Part shown: positions 15,115 to 24,971 of the stretch, one piece after another
Position numbering within the stretch: the stretch's first letter is position 1
Layout: every line of letters starts with the position of its first letter
Source: Candidatus Marsarchaeota archaeon
GTDB taxonomy: Archaea; Micrarchaeota; Micrarchaeia; Micrarchaeales; Micrarchaeaceae
Direction: 5' to 3'
NCBI GenBank assembly: GCA_023485295.1
Contig: JAMCZQ010000002.1
Coordinates: 1 to 64,000, forward strand
DNA: 64,000 nucleotides
Position numbers and translations under genes: made by a program
The notes under the pieces: model-generated
Seen by the model: the letters and a program-made list of their open reading frames with translations, nothing else
Database searches by the model: none
What the model was told of the DNA's origin: nothing

Positions 15115-17556
15115 TCAAAGAGCTATTTCTATTGAGAATTTTTCTGACTCTTTAACCTCTATCTTTTCAGCCTTGCATATGCGCCTAAGCTCCTCTTTGG
15201 AATAATTGACAACGCTATAATATTCTTCAGGAACATTTATATTTATTATCTTTATCTGCGAATTCAGGGCTGATTTGGCCTCAGACTTGCGCTTGCGCAC
15301 CTCGCTTATTATATCATTCAGCAGGTTTCCAGAGCTTATTACGTCATGCGCAGGTATCCCGCTTTCGAAAACAAAGCCGTTTATTGCATAGCCTGCAGGG
15401 CTTTCCACCTTTGAATGCTTTGGGAATTCCATGCCCATAACCAGGTCGCTGGAAAACATTGAATTCACCTCTTCGCACGCATGGGGTATTATTGGCGCAA
15501 GCGCCTTAATCGATTCTCTCAGCACATGCATCAGCGTGAAAATCGCAGAAAGCTTGCTCTTTTCGCTTTTCTTGTCTGTGGAATACACCCTGTGCTTTAC
15601 GTTTTCTATGTAATAATCGCAGAAATCATGCCAGTAAAAGCCAATGAGCGCGTTTGCAGCTGAATACATGTCATATTCGCCATAGCGCATGTCTGCTTCT
15701 TCAAGCACTGCATTCAGCCTTTGGAGTATCCAAAGGTCAAACATGTTGAAATCAGAATGCGGCTGCTCATCAGGGATCTTAGTTTCGCCAATGGCGTTTT
15801 TTACGAAAAGCGCCGAGTTGTACAGCTTATTGATAAAGCTTTTTGCATACTTCATCTCTTCGTAAGAAAATACCTTGTCTTTAGTGGTGCCGCCGCTCAG
15901 GGCTACCCACAGCCTTATCGAGTCTATGGAATAATCGCGCGCCAGCTGCAGAGGGTCTATGCCATTGCCATAGCTCTTGTGCATTTCCCTTCCGTCGGTG
16001 CCCAGGACCATGCCATGCGTGAGCAGCGTTTCGAAAGGCTTGTCGTTCGCAACTGTCCACGTCCTGAATATGGTGTAAAATGCCCACGTCCTTATTATGT
16101 CTGTGCCTTGGATCCTTATCGAAGCCGGAAAAGCAGATTTCAGCATATCCTTGTTGTCAGGCCAGCCAGCCACCACTAATGGCGTTATACCAGAATCAAC
16201 CCAAACATCGCACGTATTCTTTTCGCCCACTATGTTCTTGGATCCGCACTTCGGGCATGCATCAACAGGCGCTTCTTCGCGTGAAGGGTTTACCGGCAGC
16301 ATGGACTCGTCAGGCGCTATGATGTTGCCGCAGTCATTGCAATACCAGAACGGAATGGGGGTTCCGAATATCCTGTTGCGCGATATATTCCAGTCCCATT
16401 CTATGAAGTTTGCCCAGTCATATAGCCTTTGCGCCGCAGTTTCAGGCACCCATTTTATGTCGTGCGCTATCTCCTTTATCTTTTCTGCATTCTCCTTGGT
16501 CTTGAGGAACCATTCCATGTCTGAAATCAGTTCTATTGGGGTATTGCATCTGTCGTGTATCTTTACGATCTGCTTGATTTTGTCCACATGGTCAAGTGCG
16601 TTGAGCGCGCGCAGTTCTTCTAAGATTGCTTGCCTGGCTTCTGCGCCCTTTAGCCCTGTGAATTTTCCCGCATTAAGGAGCCTTCCGTATTTGTCCTCCG
16701 CAGCGATGAGCTCCAGCCCGTGCTTATAAAACATTGAAATGTCCTGCTTGTCGCCGAACGTGCATACCATCTCAGCTCCGGTCCCAAACTCCTTCTCAAC
16801 GCTTTCATCCGCTATGATGTTTACGGTTTTGCCAAATAAGGGAGTTATTGCCTTCTTGCCGACAAGCTTGTTGTACCTTTCGTCGCTTGGGTTTACTGCC
16901 ACAGCTACGCATGCGTGAAGGAGTTCAGGCCTGGTAGTTGCTATAAGCAGTTCCTCAGCATCCTTCCCTGCTACCTTGAATTTTATGTAATTAAGTTCCG
17001 ATTCGCGCTCCTGCTCGTTTGTCTCTTCCCTTGATATTGATGTAGCGCAATGCGGGCACCACTCCACCGGATGCTCTGCCCTGTACAGCAGGCCTTTTTT
17101 ATGCGAAATCAGAAGCGACAGCTGCACCTTGCGCCTGTAGTCCTCGGACATCGTCACATATTCGTATCTTTCATCGAACGATGCCCCCATGAGCCTCATT
17201 CCTTCTTTTAGCACCTTTATGTTTGCGTTTGCGACCTCCACGCATTTATTGTAGAATTCCTCCTCGCTCATATTCCTTCCGTACTTCTTTTCCGTTTCGA
17301 GCTCTGTAGGAAATCCCTGCGTGTCCCAGCCCTGTGCATATAGCACGTTATGGCCTTTCATGCGCTTGTACCTTGCTATGGCGTCTATATAAGAAACCCA
17401 AAAGGCCTGCCCCATGTGCAATGACCCTGTGGTGTTTGGCGGCGGCGCATCTATCACGAATAATGGTTTTTTCGAATCGTCCTTGTTGAAATTGAAAAGT
17501 TCAGCCATTTTCCACCGGTCGTTCCACTTCTCTTCATCTTTTGAATTATAAGGCAA
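15115..17556 (-). CDS. valS: Valyl-tRNA synthetase
   Basis: 813 residues, class I. The HIGH-type motif is GSLHMGQAF near residue 45. The CP1 editing domain carries TTRPELLHACVAVAVNP. Zinc knuckles are CPHCATS (~167) and CNDCGNI ... CPKCGS (~405-440). The KMSKS-type motif is EMHKSYGN, a divergent form that keeps only the second Lys. The anticodon-binding helical domain follows from ~640; the C-terminal coiled coil of bacterial enzymes is absent, as in archaeal ValRS. It charges tRNA-Val with valine. There are 163 bases upstream before the TRAM gene with no other gene. Confidence 0.93.
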   Translation of the reverse strand: MPYNSKDEEKWNDRWKMAELFNFNKDDSKKPLFVIDAPPPNTTGSLHMGQAFWVSYIDAIARYKRMKGHNVLYAQGWDTQGFPTELETEKKYGRNMSEEEFYNKCVEVANANIKVLKEGMRLMGASFDERYEYVTMSEDYRRKVQLSLLISHKKGLLYRAEHPVEWCPHCATSISREETNEQERESELNYIKFKVAGKDAEELLIATTRPELLHACVAVAVNPSDERYNKLVGKKAITPLFGKTVNIIADESVEKEFGTGAEMVCTFGDKQDISMFYKHGLELIAAEDKYGRLLNAGKFTGLKGAEARQAILEELRALNALDHVDKIKQIVKIHDRCNTPIELISDMEWFLKTKENAEKIKEIAHDIKWVPETAAQRLYDWANFIEWDWNISRNRIFGTPIPFWYCNDCGNIIAPDESMLPVNPSREEAPVDACPKCGSKNIVGEKNTCDVWVDSGITPLVVAGWPDNKDMLKSAFPASIRIQGTDIIRTWAFYTIFRTWTVANDKPFETLLTHGMVLGTDGREMHKSYGNGIDPLQLARDYSIDSIRLWVALSGGTTKDKVFSYEEMKYAKSFINKLYNSALFVKNAIGETKIPDEQPHSDFNMFDLWILQRLNAVLEEADMRYGEYDMYSAANALIGFYWHDFCDYYIENVKHRVYSTDKKSEKSKLSAIFTLMHVLRESIKALAPIIPHACEEVNSMFSSDLVMGMEFPKHSKVESPAGYAINGFVFESGIPAHDVISSGNLLNDIISEVRKRKSEAKSALNSQIKIININVPEEYYSVVNYSKEELRRICKAEKIEVKESEKFSIEIAL

Positions 17557-17719
17557 AGTATCACCTATTACAAAGCATAGAGTTATTTCCAGAAAGCATA
17601 TTTAACCTTTACTGGAATCAAAACAATAAAACAGGATTAGAAAATATGAACTTAAAATACAAAATCAAAAAGTAAAATAAAAAATTAAAAAAAGCAGCTA
17701 CTAATAAGCGTTCAAGCTA

Positions 17720-18010
17720 TTATACCCTTTCGCCTATTGCGAACCTTGCTTTCACGTCTGTTATTTTCACCTTCATGCTTTCTCCTTGCTTTGCACCCTT
17801 TACAAAGACAACAAAGCCGTTGACTTTAGCAATGCCGTCACCTTTTGACGCGACTGCCTCTATCGTTACATCGACTTCGTCTCCTGCCTTTACTGGCTTC
17901 TGCAAAAAGTAAGAGGGCTTTATAGAAACTCCTCTCCTTTCTCTGTTTCCTCGTCTTTCTTCACGTTCGTTTGCGTTCATTTCCTGTCCGTAACCTTCGT
18001 TTTCTTCCAT
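17720..18010 (-). CDS. TRAM-domain RNA-binding protein
   Basis: 96 residues. A charged N-terminal stretch (REERRGNRERRG) is followed by a TRAM domain at residues ~38-94: VKAGDEVDVTIEAVASKGDG, then VNGFVVFVKGAKQGE and VKITDVKARFAIGE. Stand-alone TRAM proteins are common in archaea, bind RNA and act as chaperones, sometimes in cold adaptation. Single-gene transcription unit. Confidence 0.85.
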   Translation of the reverse strand: MEENEGYGQEMNANEREERRGNRERRGVSIKPSYFLQKPVKAGDEVDVTIEAVASKGDGIAKVNGFVVFVKGAKQGESMKVKITDVKARFAIGERV

Positions 18011-18187
18011 CTGTATCTTTGCTCATACGTAGAATCAGCGTTTTGCGCATTACTACATATATTTAACATTGCGCTATCACTTATATATAAACCTTTCCTT
18101 TTGCCATTACGCCAGCAGAAGCCCGTGCTATTTGCCAAATTCAGGGCATGCTCCCTGCTGCGCCCTTTGAAAAATGTCATGCACAAG

Positions 18188-18196
18188 CTATTTATT
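18188..18196 (+). promoter_or_regulatory. TATA box for the secreted protein/pheST transcript
   Basis: CTATTTATT centred about 30 bases before the ATG at 18222, predicting transcription from about 18219 and therefore a leaderless mRNA. This spacing argues against starts further upstream. Confidence 0.5.
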
Positions 18197-18221
18197 CTTG
18201 CGTTATGAAAGTAAATGCGTA

Positions 18222-18992
18222 ATGCACCTGCTTAAGGCTTTTATACTGCTGATGTCGCTTGCTGTGTTAGCCATGCCTATAATGGCAAATGCCTCATACA
18301 CCGTCACCAACCTCAATACCACAGTAGTGCTCAATCAAAATACAAGCGCACAGGTAACTGAGGTGTTGACGCTGAAAGTAAGCAACAGCTCTGTGAAGCA
18401 ATACGATACCAACAGGATAGCATTAAACCTTACGCTTAGCACATGGCAGTCGCTTATAGGCCCGCTGCTTGTGCAGCACATAATAAACCCGCATTCCGGC
18501 ATATATAACTTCAAGTTTCTTCCAGGCCCGCTAGTGCCAACCTATTACGGGGGAGAAGCCAAGCTGCTAATGACGTACAGCGTTGAGAATGTCACGTCAG
18601 TTGTAGAGCCAGCCCCAAGGGAATTTGTATACACTTTTAATGACAATGTATTCAATTTCGAGCATGCAGCAAGTGGCGAGGTGCTGCCTAGCAATACAAC
18701 TTTAAGCATCATAATACCTAATGGGGCGCAGCTGACTTCCGTTTACCCAGTTCCTGACGCTCCGGTGGGCAATTTCACGTCAGGGTATGCAAACATAACA
18801 AGGTTTTCATGGTTCGATGGGGAGCCGCTATCGAAATTCACATTCGTCTTTGTCACGCATGAGAGCCTTGGAGCAGAAGTTGAGGGATTTTTCTCAAAGG
18901 TGTACAGCTACCTCGGGGTATTCACATACATAATAACTGCCTTGGTAGTAATAGGGTTGATCCTGTACGCATACATCAGGGCCAGGAAATGA
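18222..18992 (+). CDS. Secreted, membrane-anchored protein of unknown function
   Basis: 256 residues from the ATG at 18222. An N-terminal signal peptide (LLKAFILLMSLAVLAMPIMA, cleaved near ANA), an extracellular beta-rich region with several N-x-S/T sequons, and a single C-terminal membrane helix (TYIITALVVIGLILYAYI) with a basic RARK end. This is a type I membrane protein facing outside. No known domain recognised. It is ten bases upstream of pheS and may be co-transcribed with it, though functional linkage is unlikely. Confidence 0.65.
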   Translation: MHLLKAFILLMSLAVLAMPIMANASYTVTNLNTTVVLNQNTSAQVTEVLTLKVSNSSVKQYDTNRIALNLTLSTWQSLIGPLLVQHIINPHSGIYNFKFLPGPLVPTYYGGEAKLLMTYSVENVTSVVEPAPREFVYTFNDNVFNFEHAASGEVLPSNTTLSIIIPNGAQLTSVYPVPDAPVGNFTSGYANITRFSWFDGEPLSKFTFVFVTHESLGAEVEGFFSKVYSYLGVFTYIITALVVIGLILYAYIRARK

Positions 18993-19002
18993 TTTAAGGT
19001 CG

Positions 19003-20502
19003 ATGCATTTGCACGATTATGAATTAAAAGTGCTATATTCATTAAAAGAAGGTCCGGCCACTCCGGAAGCGATACTAAAGTCGACAGGCATGAGTGAAGA
19101 CTCTTTCAAGTGGGCTGTAGAGAACCTTTCGGAAAAGGGCGCCATAGCAGCAAAGTATGAATTAAGCCTGGAAGTAGAGGTGTCAGAAGAGGGGCTTAGG
19201 TACATCAGCTCTGGATTCCCTGAAGAAGCCCTGCTTAAAAGGCTGTCGAGCTCCCAGACCAGAGTGTCTGACATAGGCAGCAATATCGCATTGCTCTGGG
19301 CCAAGCGGAACGGATGGGCCAGCATATCAGAAGGCGAAGTCTCAATAACTGCAAAAGGGCTTCAGCAGCTGAAAAAGCCATATGGCCAAAGAGAGCTGCT
19401 TGAGGAGATATCCGAAATACTTAAGGATGCGGATTCTCTTAAAAAATCTGCAAGGCTTAAAGCGCTATACGATTCAAAAAGACTTTTATTCGAGGAGCTT
19501 TCAAAGCGCAAGCTCATAAAGCTAAAGGAAAAAAGGAGCCTCTCCTCGGTTTCTATATCAGATGTGGGCCTCGCGTTGCTGGAATCGGAAGTTGAACAAT
19601 CATCGGGGTCCATTGGCCAGCTTACAAGGGAGCTTATGAAGAGCGGAGAATGGAAAAACAGGCAGTTCAAACCCTATAACGTAAACGCCGAGCCAGAGGC
19701 GGTATATCCTGCAAGGATGCATCCAGTCCATGAATTCATAGACGTCATAAGGAATGTATGGATAAGCATGGGCTTTGTAGAGACAAGCGGCCCGATAATA
19801 GAATCATCATTCTGGAATTTCGATGTGCTGTTTTCTCCGCAGGATCATCCCACACGGGAGATGCAGGACACATTCTTCCTGTCCAATCCTGAAACATCAA
19901 GGCAGGACGACAAAGGGCTGCTGCGCAAAGTAATGCTTATGCACAAGAGGGCATGGAGCAAGAATTGGAGCGAATCGCTAGCTTCTCAGGCGCTTCTAAG
20001 GACCCATACTACAAGCGTATCGGCGCATAACATATACAAATACGGGAACCTTGATGCAGGCGCATATCCGCTAAAGCTTTTTTCGATAGGCAAGGTATTC
20101 AGAAACGAGAGCATAGACTATAAGCACCTTGCAGAGTTGCACCAATACGACGGCATAATAATAGACAAAGACCTTGGCGTATCGCAACTGAAGCACACCC
20201 TTACCGATTTTTACAACGCGCTGGGGTTTAAAGTAAGGTTCAAGCCATCATACTTCCCTTTCGTAGAGCCGGGTCTTGAAGTGAATTACTACGACGAGGG
20301 GCATGAAGACTGGATAGAGCTTTGCGGCGGCGGAATAATCCGCAAAGAAATAACGCAAGCCCTGGGCTCAAAAATGAGGGTTCTGGCATGGGGCGGAGGC
20401 CTTGAAAGGCTGATGTTCAAATTCCTAAGCATTAGCTCGCTGACGGAGCTCTATAAAAATAACATAGGCTGGCTCAGGTCAAGGAAAAACATTATGCTGT
20501 AG
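19003..20502 (+). CDS. pheS: Phenylalanyl-tRNA synthetase alpha subunit
   Basis: 499 residues, archaeal/eukaryotic type with N-terminal winged-helix DNA-binding-like modules (residues ~1-200) before the class II catalytic core. Motif 1 region: GFVETSGPIIESSFWNFDVL; motif 2: VFRNESIDYKHLAELHQYDG; motif 3: VLAWGGGLERLMFKF. It forms an alpha2-beta2 enzyme with the next gene and charges tRNA-Phe. Confidence 0.94.
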   Translation: MHLHDYELKVLYSLKEGPATPEAILKSTGMSEDSFKWAVENLSEKGAIAAKYELSLEVEVSEEGLRYISSGFPEEALLKRLSSSQTRVSDIGSNIALLWAKRNGWASISEGEVSITAKGLQQLKKPYGQRELLEEISEILKDADSLKKSARLKALYDSKRLLFEELSKRKLIKLKEKRSLSSVSISDVGLALLESEVEQSSGSIGQLTRELMKSGEWKNRQFKPYNVNAEPEAVYPARMHPVHEFIDVIRNVWISMGFVETSGPIIESSFWNFDVLFSPQDHPTREMQDTFFLSNPETSRQDDKGLLRKVMLMHKRAWSKNWSESLASQALLRTHTTSVSAHNIYKYGNLDAGAYPLKLFSIGKVFRNESIDYKHLAELHQYDGIIIDKDLGVSQLKHTLTDFYNALGFKVRFKPSYFPFVEPGLEVNYYDEGHEDWIELCGGGIIRKEITQALGSKMRVLAWGGGLERLMFKFLSISSLTELYKNNIGWLRSRKNIML

Positions 20503-20510
20503 GTGCTTAA

Positions 20511-22157
20511 GTGGCTATCGTAACGTTTGATTTGAGGGATTTGGAGGCTGCCTCCGGAAAGCTGGATTTAAAAGAAGCCATTGGCGCCATAGGCATGGAA
20601 GTCGAAGCCGTTGAAAACGGCCAAATATCCTTGGACGTCACGCCAAATAGGCCCGACCTTCTCGACATTACCGGGTTGTCACGGCAGCTCGGCTTCTATT
20701 CGGGGAATCTTAAGCAATCCGAATACAGGATAAACGGGCCGAGCGGCATTTCTATAAAAGTCGACGGCAGCGTAAAAGCAGTCAGGCCATACATAGCAGG
20801 GATAGTTGCAAAGGGCCTAAACCTTGAGGCGCAACGGCTGCGTTACCTGATAAACTTTTCTGAGAAGCTTGGAGAAACGTATGGCAGAAGGCGCAAAAAG
20901 CTTGCCCTTGGCCTTCATGATCTTGACAGGATTGCCGGGCAGCTATCCTATGCAGCAAGCGAAGATGGAAGCATAAGGCCCCTGAACGGCAGCAAAGAAA
21001 TGTCATTTTCGGAAGTGCTCTCCAGCCACGAAAAGGGCATTGCATATTCAGATACGATAAAGGTCCATGGCAAAGGCACCATGTTCCCGTTCCTTAAGGA
21101 CTCGCGCAATACAATATCGCTCATACCGATAACCAATTCAGAGCATACGAAAGTGACTACACATACGAATAACCTGTTCGTTGACATAACAGGCACAGAC
21201 GAGGCTATAATATCAAAAGTTGCAGACATACTGGCATGCAAATTCATAGACATGGGCGCCGCTGTGCAGAGCGTAAAAATAATATATGGCAACAAGGAAA
21301 TTGTATACCCGGGGCTTTACACTAAGGACATACACATAACAAAATCCGGTTTTGAGTCCGTGCTTGGCATGCGCAAACAGCCCATAGACATGCAAAAGCT
21401 GTGCGATCTGGCAGGCTACATGTACAAAGGCCATAATAAAAATAGCCTTTCCGTTACAGTGCCGCCGTACCGTGCAGACGTGATAAATGCCCAGGACGTT
21501 TATGAAGACCTGCTATTTGCCTTCGGCTATGACAACGTTTTGCCTTTGCCTGTGCTGGATTACCACATGGGCAAGCAGGATAAAAGCGCGGAATTTGTAA
21601 ACAGGCTATGCGCATTAATGATTGGCTTAGGGTATACGGAAGCATATAATAATTACTTGACAAACGAACAGCAGCAATTTGGCATGCTGGAATGGCCTTT
21701 CGAGCCCAAAAGCCTTGTAAAAATAAAATACTCCAAGACAGAAAACATAAGCATAATGAGGCAGTCCCTGCTTCCGATGCTGATGCAGAACCTTCTGGAC
21801 TCTTCTGCAAATCCAATGCCATACAGGCTGTTCGAGATAGGCAAGGTGTTCAGGTTTAGAGAAGGTGCAATTCAAGAGGAAACCCACATTGCCTTTGTTT
21901 CCGAGCACTCAAAAGCGAATTTTTCGGAGGCAAAAACTATTTCTGCGCGCATTCTTGAATTTTTGGGAATCGAATGCACGATCGTAGAGTACAAAGACCC
22001 TGCATTCATAGATGGCAGATGCGCAAGGATAATAACAAATGACGGCAATAAGGCCATAGGAATAATTGGCGAAATACATCCAAGGATACTGCTTAACTTC
22101 AGGCTTGACGAACCTGTTGACGCTTGCGAAATATCGTTGAATATGCAAATCAAGTAA
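20511..22157 (+). CDS. pheT: Phenylalanyl-tRNA synthetase beta subunit
   Basis: 548 residues, the short archaeal form. GTG start at 20511, eight bases after the pheS stop. Domain B1 has VTPNRPDLLDITGLSRQL; the B3/B4 editing module spans ~90-250; the B5 domain has VTVPPYRADVINAQDVYED; the catalytic-like domain ends with IGEIHPRILLNFRLDEPV. Beta carries the tRNA-binding and editing functions. Co-translated with pheS. Confidence 0.93.
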   Translation: MAIVTFDLRDLEAASGKLDLKEAIGAIGMEVEAVENGQISLDVTPNRPDLLDITGLSRQLGFYSGNLKQSEYRINGPSGISIKVDGSVKAVRPYIAGIVAKGLNLEAQRLRYLINFSEKLGETYGRRRKKLALGLHDLDRIAGQLSYAASEDGSIRPLNGSKEMSFSEVLSSHEKGIAYSDTIKVHGKGTMFPFLKDSRNTISLIPITNSEHTKVTTHTNNLFVDITGTDEAIISKVADILACKFIDMGAAVQSVKIIYGNKEIVYPGLYTKDIHITKSGFESVLGMRKQPIDMQKLCDLAGYMYKGHNKNSLSVTVPPYRADVINAQDVYEDLLFAFGYDNVLPLPVLDYHMGKQDKSAEFVNRLCALMIGLGYTEAYNNYLTNEQQQFGMLEWPFEPKSLVKIKYSKTENISIMRQSLLPMLMQNLLDSSANPMPYRLFEIGKVFRFREGAIQEETHIAFVSEHSKANFSEAKTISARILEFLGIECTIVEYKDPAFIDGRCARIITNDGNKAIGIIGEIHPRILLNFRLDEPVDACEISLNMQIK

Positions 22158-22189
22158 ATGTTTAAAAGCTTTGGAACCGTTGATTAATT

Positions 22190-22690
22190 ATGCCTGGGAA
22201 AAAACAAAATGCGCAAGCTGCAATAGAGTACCTGACTACATACGGCTGGGCCATAATAATCATTTCAGTGTCGCTGGCAGCCCTCTACTACCTTGGCGTA
22301 TTCAACCCTGCAACATACGTCAGCACAAGCTGCCTATTCCCTGCTGACTTCAACTGCATATCAAGCGTTTTGTACCCTAATGGCACCCTTGTCATAAACC
22401 TTGAGCAGTCAACCACGTCTCCAATAAACATAACTGCGATAGGCTGCAATTCAAATGAGACGCTGACGCATATGGTGTCTTTCGCATCTGCACCGATACC
22501 ATTGCTTATAGGCTCGAACATCACGATATCAGGCAATTCGACAGTGCCGCTGCAGTGCTGGGAAAACGACACAGTGTTTACTGGAAAGCCAGGGGGCATA
22601 TTCCACGGCTATATACTGCTAAATTACACTGATGTGGACACCGGTTATGGGCATACCATTCCAGCAACGGTTCTTGAAAAGGTAGTATAA
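22190..22690 (+). CDS. Type IV pilin-like secreted protein
   Basis: 166 residues. The N-terminus MPGKKQNA followed by QAAIEYLTTYGWAIIII is the archaeal class III (pilin-type) signal: a short basic leader, processing before the Q-A-A-I-E-Y helix by a PibD/FlaK-type peptidase, and a hydrophobic assembly helix. The extracellular part has four cysteines (C51, C58, C88, C123) that could form two disulfides, and many N-x-S/T sequons. It would form or decorate a pilus-like fibre. 32 bases after pheT; possibly independent. Confidence 0.72.
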   Translation: MPGKKQNAQAAIEYLTTYGWAIIIISVSLAALYYLGVFNPATYVSTSCLFPADFNCISSVLYPNGTLVINLEQSTTSPINITAIGCNSNETLTHMVSFASAPIPLLIGSNITISGNSTVPLQCWENDTVFTGKPGGIFHGYILLNYTDVDTGYGHTIPATVLEKVV

Positions 22691-22721
22691 GGGCCGTGCA
22701 CTCATTGCTGTAAAGACATTC

Positions 22722-24650
22722 TTATAATTCTATCCCGCTTTTTGTGTGCCTCCTCCTGCTGGTAAACGGCCTGAATTCGTTTCCATTGCCCGAGAAGAAT
22801 TTTGAAAAGAACTCCACGTATATAAGCCTGGCGCCTTGTATGCCTGGTTCGAAAAGCGCTATTGCTATGTTAAAGAGCTGCCCCAGCAGCAGTATTACAA
22901 TACCGACTATGGCCAAAACTATTGAATGCTTTATTGCATGAAGGAATATGAAGTCTATGACCTGCGCCAGGATTACAGAAGCCAGCAATATGCCTATGAG
23001 CCTGGTGTATGAGAGTATGTGGCTTATGAGCGATGGCAGCTCCATAAGGGATTCGAAGCCTTCTGCAACCAGGAACACTGCAACCCCGCCTATAAGCAGG
23101 AAATACGACAGCACTGCATAGGCGTTTGAAAGGCCGAGCGGCTCCCTGTGCAGCACCGCCAGGCCGAATATGACTATGCCCCACGCGGCCATAAGCCAAC
23201 CTATTCTTCCTGCAGCAAGCTTTTTGTTCCCTATTGCAAGCTTATTTAGGAAGCCAAGCACAAACCCGAACGAGACCATGAATACGCCTATCCAGCCGGA
23301 TAGCACAAGAAGCGTCGGAAGCCCTGTTTCTACATTGAACAGTGCAGTGTAAGGCAGCTGGAAACCAAAGTACTCGTTAAATACGACGCCAAGCGCAATC
23401 GCTATTATTGAACCTGGAATTATTGATTTTGCAAGTATCTTCAGGCCATTATCGCTTACGATGGTATGCACAAAATTGCTTATTGCCTTCGGGAAGTGGC
23501 TTTTTGCATTCTTCTTTTTCTGCCCAAGCCTTCTCAAAAGCCAGAACGCACCCAGGAGCATAACTGCGCCATAGCCTGCGTCGCCGATCATAAAGCCAAA
23601 GAATATGGGGAACACGACTGCAAATATCAGCGTCGGGTCTATTTCATTGCTTTTTGGCAGGGAATAAAATTTTATGAAGAACTCAAAAAGTTTTGTTGTC
23701 ACTGGGTTTTCCATCTTTGTCGGTGGCAGCTCCTTTGTGCTTATCTTCTCCATCAGGAATTTGCCGCCGGTGACTGTCTTGATTGCTTTATGCAATCTGT
23801 CCACGTCCTCTTCAGGAATCCATCCTTCTATAGCTATTACGGACTTGCTCACGCCAAATTTTGCTGCGGCTTCGGCCCTTTCTACCTCTATGTCCAGCTG
23901 TTCCCTTATAGCGCTTACTATCGGATAATAAACCTCGGAAATATTGCGCATATCGGCTTCAAGCAGCTCTATCCTGCCCTTCAATTCGCCTATCTTCTTT
24001 TCTTCGTCAGCCTCGTTTGCTGCAAGCGTGCCTTCAAGCTTCGGTATGAGCTCAACTGTCAGCTTCAGGCCTTTGGCATACGTGCCGAAGCTCTGCTCAA
24101 AGTCCTTCTTCATGCTTATTATAGTTGAGTACTCTCCTTTGATCACTACGCAGTCCTCCACCTTTGAATGCACTTCAGCGTTGAATTTTTCCAGCTCCCT
24201 CCCGAAAACAAGGAACGATACAATGCGCTCCGAAGAGAATATGCGAAGGTCATGCTTTATCCTGGGCATTTTCTTAAGCATCGAAAGCATGCTTTCGTGC
24301 TCTTTCATTTCGTCGGAAAGCTTGCCCAGTTCGCTCTTTATGCCTACCACCTTCTCGTCAATGTCTATTTGATTGGCCTTAGCCATCAAATCCTCAAGCG
24401 TGGCAAACGTAAAAGTGGCTTCGGTCTCGTATGCATCAAGCATCCCCTCAAGGCTCCTGAACCTTTGGGCGTAATCGCTTATCTCTTTGTAGTCTTCCAG
24501 GCTTCCGCCGGCAAGCAGCTGCAGCGCCCTTTCAGGCAGGTACTCTATCTGCATCACTCCAGTATCATGAAGCGCCCCGACTACCTCATGCTGCAGGTCT
24601 TTCGGGAATATTATGCGTTCCCTTTCCATCTTGGCCGGCTTCAAAAGCAT
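22722..24650 (-). CDS. atpI: A-type ATP synthase subunit I
   Basis: 642 residues. The N-terminal cytoplasmic half is coiled coil (KSELGKLSDEMKEHESML, KGRIELLEADMRNISEV). The C-terminal half has about seven to eight membrane helices and the conserved FGFMIGDAGYGAVMLLGAF and SHILSYTRLIGILLASVI segments; the essential Arg of the ion channel is in SYTRLIG. It is the stator and ion half-channel of the rotary ATPase. The start is directly after the atpH stop. It is last in the operon, whereas in most archaea H and I come first. Confidence 0.92.
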   Translation of the reverse strand: MLLKPAKMERERIIFPKDLQHEVVGALHDTGVMQIEYLPERALQLLAGGSLEDYKEISDYAQRFRSLEGMLDAYETEATFTFATLEDLMAKANQIDIDEKVVGIKSELGKLSDEMKEHESMLSMLKKMPRIKHDLRIFSSERIVSFLVFGRELEKFNAEVHSKVEDCVVIKGEYSTIISMKKDFEQSFGTYAKGLKLTVELIPKLEGTLAANEADEEKKIGELKGRIELLEADMRNISEVYYPIVSAIREQLDIEVERAEAAAKFGVSKSVIAIEGWIPEEDVDRLHKAIKTVTGGKFLMEKISTKELPPTKMENPVTTKLFEFFIKFYSLPKSNEIDPTLIFAVVFPIFFGFMIGDAGYGAVMLLGAFWLLRRLGQKKKNAKSHFPKAISNFVHTIVSDNGLKILAKSIIPGSIIAIALGVVFNEYFGFQLPYTALFNVETGLPTLLVLSGWIGVFMVSFGFVLGFLNKLAIGNKKLAAGRIGWLMAAWGIVIFGLAVLHREPLGLSNAYAVLSYFLLIGGVAVFLVAEGFESLMELPSLISHILSYTRLIGILLASVILAQVIDFIFLHAIKHSIVLAIVGIVILLLGQLFNIAIALFEPGIQGARLIYVEFFSKFFSGNGNEFRPFTSRRRHTKSGIEL

Positions 24651-24971
24651 TTATACACCAAAGTGCTCCTTGATCGCTTGCTGCATTGCAGCAAGAATGC
24701 TGTCCTTACCCGGAACTGAAAAGCCAGCTATGCTGGTTTTATACTTTTCTATTATGGATTTGCTTTCTATGTCTGCTTCTTTTATGGCATTTGCCCTTAT
24801 GCTGTCAGCGTTGCTTTTCGCCGACTCTACGGCATCATGCATTATTATCTCCGCCTGCATCCTTGCAGCCTTTATTATGTTCTCCGAATCCTTTTTCGCC
24901 AGTTCGACAGCCTTTGAATATGAATCTTCGCTATCCTTTATTTTTTCCAAAACTCCGTATTCGCTCATCAT
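24651..24971 (-). CDS. atpH: A-type ATP synthase subunit H (peripheral stalk)
   Basis: 106 residues, almost entirely helical with heptad-like Ala/Glu/Lys pattern (SENIIKAARMQAEIIMHDAV), as in subunit H/G which pairs with E to form the peripheral stalk. Its ATG overlaps the stop of the 60-residue gene (ATGA) and its stop abuts atpI, so the three are coupled. Confidence 0.82.
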   Translation of the reverse strand: MMSEYGVLEKIKDSEDSYSKAVELAKKDSENIIKAARMQAEIIMHDAVESAKSNADSIRANAIKEADIESKSIIEKYKTSIAGFSVPGKDSILAAMQQAIKEHFGV

